Positions 59,697-64,000 of a stretch of DNA of 64,000 bases are shown one piece after another. The DNA is from RPQJ01 sp963823535 (lineage in GTDB: Bacteria > Pseudomonadota > Gammaproteobacteria > Steroidobacterales > Steroidobacteraceae), in assembly GCA_963823535.1 (NCBI GenBank), contig CAWGLZ010000006.1, positions 248,001 through 312,000 of the forward strand. The letters are read 5' to 3'. A program made the position numbers and the translations under genes. The notes beneath the pieces are model-generated. The model was not told the DNA's origin, ran no database searches, and saw nothing but the letters and a program-made list of their open reading frames with translations. Each line of letters opens with the position of its first letter. The first letter of the stretch is position 1.

Positions 59697-60729
59697 AACC
59701 TGGCAGGTTGTCGATTCTCTGCACAACCGTCGCGTTGTCCATGAACAGCTGCTGCGACCACAGTTGCCATGCACCGTCTCTCCACAGGCCGACGATCACC
59801 ATCTGTTTCGAACCGGTCCTGCCAGAGCTGTCGCGGTTTCTGCCGTAGCCAAATCCGTCGGTTGAAAGCGCCCTTCTGCCATACACCTTGAAGACACCAC
59901 CATTGTGATTTCTGAACTTTGTATGCTTCACCATTGCCGTTCGGACTTCTTCGCCGGTGGTCGTACTGTCTCGCCCGACGCCACCACCCGGATCAACGTG
60001 CGCAGCGACCAGTGACTGCCCGTTGATCGAAAAGCAGAATGAACACCCTGTGAACTGCGTTGTTAACATGACCTTGCACGCAGGAGAGTCGTCTGAGCGG
60101 CTGCCGACCAGCGAACCGTCGCCCCCCACTTCGCTAAACAATGTCGGCGGGACCACGAAGGCTTGCAGGCTCGCCCGTCCCGCGGGTTGAAGCTGTTGCA
60201 CATCGATCTTCCACTTCTCGGTTGACTTGTTAAAAGAGAACCAGTGCTGCCCTCCCTGGTTCCCGCACATGGGGACCAGCACGTTTGCCTGCATGAAGGT
60301 TTGTGGATCCCGAAGCAACTCATCGATGACCTTCTGGCCGTGCAAGGGCATCGAGGCGGCGCTGTCATAAATGTCTGACAGAGCATTCTCGAAAATACTG
60401 CGGGCGCTGTTAGTGCGCCGCCGTTCTTCGTCGGCGATCGCCTTGAAAGGTCTCGGATTGATGGGGTGCCGAAACACGCATCGAAGCAGGATGGCCGCTC
60501 TGATGTAGTGGCGGTCCGACTTCGAGTTTCTCTTGCCAGTCTTATCCTGGTCAAAAGACATGAGCCCGCTGACCACGGCCCGATCAGCCTGCGCACCCAC
60601 ATTCCCGTACCAGTCCTCCAGCGCTTCTATGACGACGTCCCAATCTGCCTTCTTCCTCCCATGCGGGCCTTCACGCTTGATGAATTTGATCGTTTGGTCC
60701 AGGCGTTCCTGCGATGTCTTTGCGGCCAT
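59683..60729 (-). CDS. uncharacterised protein with Cys-X14-His pattern (possible papain-like deamidase)
   Basis: 348 residues, no signal peptide. Residues 1-150 are helical and basic. Residues 150-348 are beta-rich. TGCSFCFSINGQSLVAAHVD places Cys229 and His244 15 residues apart on adjacent strands, as in CNF1-like and CheD-like deamidases. QHWFSFNKSTEKWKIDVQQL and VGLWRDGAWQLWSQQ look like surrounding strands. The protein at 61796 shows the same Cys-to-His spacing. The last residues are set by an IS481 scrap. Function unproven; it could be a toxin-like effector or a metabolic hydrolase. Confidence 0.45.
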   Translation of the reverse strand: MAAKTSQERLDQTIKFIKREGPHGRKKADWDVVIEALEDWYGNVGAQADRAVVSGLMSFDQDKTGKRNSKSDRHYIRAAILLRCVFRHPINPRPFKAIADEERRRTNSARSIFENALSDIYDSAASMPLHGQKVIDELLRDPQTFMQANVLVPMCGNQGGQHWFSFNKSTEKWKIDVQQLQPAGRASLQAFVVPPTLFSEVGGDGSLVGSRSDDSPACKVMLTTQFTGCSFCFSINGQSLVAAHVDPGGGVGRDSTTTGEEVRTAMVKHTKFRNHNGGVFKVYGRRALSTDGFGYGRNRDSSGRTGSKQMVIVGLWRDGAWQLWSQQLFMDNATVVQRIDNLPGFSSA

Positions 60730-60809
60730 CAGGCGCTCCTTTCAGTCGATACACATGGGTTTCGAGCGATGCCATCGCCCTCAGAGCCACAAGGCAATAG
60801 AAAAGACCT

Positions 60810-60926
60810 GACCCCAAGCGGGCGCCTGCGGTCTTCATCATCGCGGCAGATCGCCTCGCGCCGGTGGCCGTGCGAGGTGACGTGATAGACAGCACCGGGA
60901 AACTCGATGCGCAAGGGGCGACTCAT
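60810..60926 (-). pseudogene. Y1 (REP/IS200-like) transposase N-terminal fragment
   Basis: MSRPLRIEFPGAVYHVTSHG then HRREAICRDDEDRRR is the standard start of Y1 REP-type transposases. After about 40 codons the similarity ends. The short motif AGACCTGACCCC occurs on both sides (60804 and 60960), as a flanking repeat. Confidence 0.7.
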
Positions 60927-61046
60927 GCGCAGAGGTTACTGCACAGTTAGGGGAAATAGGAGACCTGACCCCATCCTCGGTTTCGACATCGCTGTCCTGC
61001 CGGCGCACACCGTGCGGCACGACGGCGCAACGCAGATGCAGGAGGC

Positions 61047-61375
61047 ATAGGAATTTCAAACCACCTTCCAGGCAGTGGGTGCCAGGGCGAGCCCGAGCCT
61101 GCCGCCGACAGGCCTTGCCTGGCAAGCCCGGCGCCCCGATACGCCGGCGTCACTGCCGCCCGCAGTTTGCTGTGCGGCGCGAACACCCCGTGATAGCGCG
61201 TCAGGTGCATGCGCGGCGACGGCACCAGCGCGGCCAGCCGAGCCATCAGCTCGAGCGGCTCGAGCACGATGTGCGTCGTGCCATCGCGGTAAGGGGTCTT
61301 GAGCGTATAGCGCACGTGGCCCGATGGCGTCAGCGCCTGACGATCCTCCGTCACCGGCGGGCGGCTCACGTGATG
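61047..61375 (-). pseudogene. IS91-family transposase remnant (deletion derivative)
   Basis: SRPPVTEDRQALTPSGHVRY, TLKTPYRDGTTHIVLEPLEL, MARLAALVPSPRMHLTRYHG and VFAPHSKLRAAVTPA are the diagnostic middle of IS91-type transposases. The frame then jumps to the terminal AWKVV-stop and end motif GGAATTTCAAACC at 61050. It keeps the HGVFAP region lost in the copy at 27837. Confidence 0.88.
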
Positions 61376-61795
61376 TCCTGTTAGCTGTCGTGATTGACAG
61401 TCGACGTCCTCCGATCATGCAGCGACTGAATGTCGATGCGGCGGCCTGGCGGGAAGCCATGCGACCGAGTGGCAACGTCTTCGGTCGAATCTTGGGCCGA
61501 CTCGATCATCTGCAACGGCATGCCCAATCTCTCGGACAGTCACCGATCCAAGGGTTCCGGCAGGCCGACCGTTTTTTTTCCGACACGGGTGGTATCCCTG
61601 CGCTCGTCGCGGATCCTGTTTCCTCGGCCGGTACGCCTCGCTGGACGACGCAGGTCCCGGTCGACAGCCCGTCGGTCCTTCCATCGCCTTCATTCATCCA
61701 ATAGAACCCACATGAAAGCCTCGGTCCGATGGATCATTGATGTCCTCGCATTTTGGACACACGTCACTCCGTGACCACCGTCGGCGGCACCGCGC
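61376..61795. other. 420-bp stretch with a possible coding scrap
   Basis: On the plus strand LNVDAAAWREAMRPSGNVFG then RILGRLDHLQRHAQSLGQSP and IQGFRQADRFF (about 61425-61575) reads like a piece of a helical protein but is not recognised. A T8 run follows at about 61570. No complete gene seen. Confidence 0.25.
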
Positions 61796-62377
61796 TCATG
61801 CCTTGATGACGACCGGATCGATCTTCGTGAGACCGGATGCATCGACACCCGTCGTCATGATCTGGTTCGCCTGGGTGCCCACGATCTTCTCGAGATCGGG
61901 CGTCGCGACGTAGGGCACCCGCAGGATGCCCGCAGAGGTCCACTGCTTGGCGAACACGTAGCAGGCCTGACCCACTTTCCGATATTCGACGTAGGCGGAA
62001 GCGCCGGGCGCCGTGATGGTCTGGGCGAGATCGCAACCGCTGATGGGGCCGCGGAACCCGAGCGCGGCCGCGAACTTCGCGAGCTCGAGTTTCCAGGTTT
62101 CCGCGACGTTGGTGCCGCCGTAACCGCGCTGGTTGTTGCCGACGAACGTACTGCCGTAGAGGTGCACGCCACGGATCTTCCTGCCCGAGAGGCGCTTGAC
62201 GTAGCCGGCAAAGAGTCGCGCACGCTCATCGAACTTGTCGTTGCCGCTACCGCCGGCATTGTGAAAGCCGAACAGGGCGTCCTGGGTCAGGAGCGCGATG
62301 GCATGACAGCCCTGGATACTTGGGAACCCCAGCCGATCCGTATCGTGCCCCGCTTCGTGCTCCATCAGGTAACGCAT
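61796..62377 (-). CDS. small uncharacterised protein with Cys-X14-His pattern
   Basis: 193 residues. SIQGCHAIALLTQDALFGFH gives Cys24 and His39, 15 residues apart and followed by NAGG. The same pattern with VDPGG follows the histidine in the 348-residue protein at 59683. Downstream strands include IRGVHLYGSTFVGNNQRGYG. A beta-sandwich papain-like deamidase or transglutaminase-type domain is possible. HEAGH near the N-terminus is formally HEXXH but lacks the rest of a protease fold. Both genes and the nitrilase-like gene are on the same strand within one debris-rich island. Confidence 0.45.
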   Translation of the reverse strand: MRYLMEHEAGHDTDRLGFPSIQGCHAIALLTQDALFGFHNAGGSGNDKFDERARLFAGYVKRLSGRKIRGVHLYGSTFVGNNQRGYGGTNVAETWKLELAKFAAALGFRGPISGCDLAQTITAPGASAYVEYRKVGQACYVFAKQWTSAGILRVPYVATPDLEKIVGTQANQIMTTGVDASGLTKIDPVVIKA

Positions 62378-62409
62378 GTGTGCCTGCTCCGCGGATTCCG
62401 GGGTTCATC

Positions 62410-62504
62410 TTACTTGTAGCCTACACCGGATTTCATCACGAACCTGACGTCCTCAAGAGTACGGATATCCCCGAGCGGATCGCCGTCCACGGCGAAGTCG
62501 AAGG
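62410..62504 (-). pseudogene. amidohydrolase C-terminal fragment
   Basis: FDFAVDGDPLGDIRTLEDVR then FVMKSGVGYK-stop matches the last strand-helix of metal-dependent amidohydrolases (ADLVVVDGDPLxDI...VxxVMKxG). The 5' side is cut at the repeat GGAAGTTCAAACC (62511). Confidence 0.65.
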
Positions 62505-62691
62505 CGAATAGGAAGTTCAAACCGGCAATCCCGGCCGATCCGCGTTCGCGGAACGGACCTTATGGTGAGTCCGAACGTACCGTCGACAGGCCTTGCCCGG
62601 CAATCCCGGCGGCCCGCATGCCCCGCCGGTCACTGTGCCGGCGGCGCACCTGCCGCGTGCGACGACACCGACCCTGCGATACGCCGGCAAC
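62505..62691. other. intergenic region with short repeats
   Basis: No gene. CGACAGGCCTTGCCCGGCAA (62584 on) recurs at 61104 on, and includes the inverted pair TTGCC/GGCAA. The left edge carries the GAATAGGAAGTTCAAACC motif also found at 59524. Confidence 0.4.
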
Positions 62692-62723
62692 GAAAAAGGC
62701 CCGGGAGTCACCTCCCGGGCCTC
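62692..62723 (-). terminator. rho-independent terminator of groEL
   Basis: AGGCCCGGGAG-TCAC-CTCCCGGGCCT is a perfect 11 bp stem. On the minus strand it is followed by TTTTT. It lies 30 bp after the groEL stop. Confidence 0.9.
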
Positions 62724-62751
62724 GTTCATCGAGCAGTAGAGTCTTTCGACC

Positions 62752-64000
<1,249 letters not shown>

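Noticed and set aside
61796..62377. HEXXH zinc protease
   Set aside because: HEAGH occurs at residues 7-11, too close to the N-terminus and without a third ligand or fold context. The Cys-X14-His pattern is the better lead.

Overview
The window is GC-rich (clearly above 60 percent by eye) bacterial DNA. The gene set (YbiT-type ABC-F ATPase, THUMP/RlmL-type rRNA methylase, RarD, POT transporter, GroEL with a GGM tail, RimK/RimB, REP-associated transposase) fits a gammaproteobacterium, perhaps near Xanthomonadales, Steroidobacterales or Woeseiales. That placement is inference from protein style only. No tRNA, rRNA or CRISPR array was seen.

Layout. 0-5 kb: ordinary genes (YgbA-like protein, RarD, M43 metalloprotease, two EamA/POT-type membrane transporters). 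5.3-11.7 kb: three exported redox or beta-propeller proteins (a haem-c/PQQ alcohol dehydrogenase type, a haem-c/streptogramin-lyase-like propeller, and a PQQ glucose dehydrogenase type carrying a PhlG-like C-terminal domain; the last is split by a frameshift). 11.8-16.2 kb: broken genes, a REP-associated tyrosine transposase with REP sequences, and a decayed winged-helix/TPR regulator. 16.2-24.7 kb: ABC-F ATPase, exported short-chain dehydrogenase, rRNA methylase, serine hydrolase lipoprotein, DUF4410 lipoprotein and an RCC1-repeat lipoprotein. 24.7-31.5 kb: small genes (a zinc-ribbon paralogue pair, SRPBCC, NTF2-like, GNAT, sterol desaturase, AraC regulator) among gene fragments. 31.5-34.4 kb: a tight rimB-rimK-aspartoacylase operon.

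From 34.5 to 62.5 kb the region is accessory in character. It has two TIR-domain proteins (TIR-FlgO-TPR, and TIR-membrane-FGE-alpha/beta hydrolase), three more FlgO/TPR proteins with winged-helix or membrane N-termini, a sulfatase, a berberine-bridge oxidoreductase, an intact IS3-family element with an A7 frameshift site, and an island of three odd proteins: one nitrilase-like, and two sharing a Cys-X14-His pattern that suggests papain-like deamidases. The window ends in the 3' part of a normal groEL with its terminator.

A recurring theme is genomic debris. At least seven IS91-family transposase remnants are present, most with different internal deletions. They sit beside orphan gene ends (hppA twice, M20 peptidase, purU, DUF1801, ABM monooxygenase, amidohydrolase, esterase, a groEL N-terminus, IS481 and Y1 transposases). 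Two longer repeats (82 bp direct; 150 bp inverted) also recur. Several single-base frameshifts cluster at 10.9-15.4 kb and 22.2 kb, and could be real decay or uncorrected sequencing indels.
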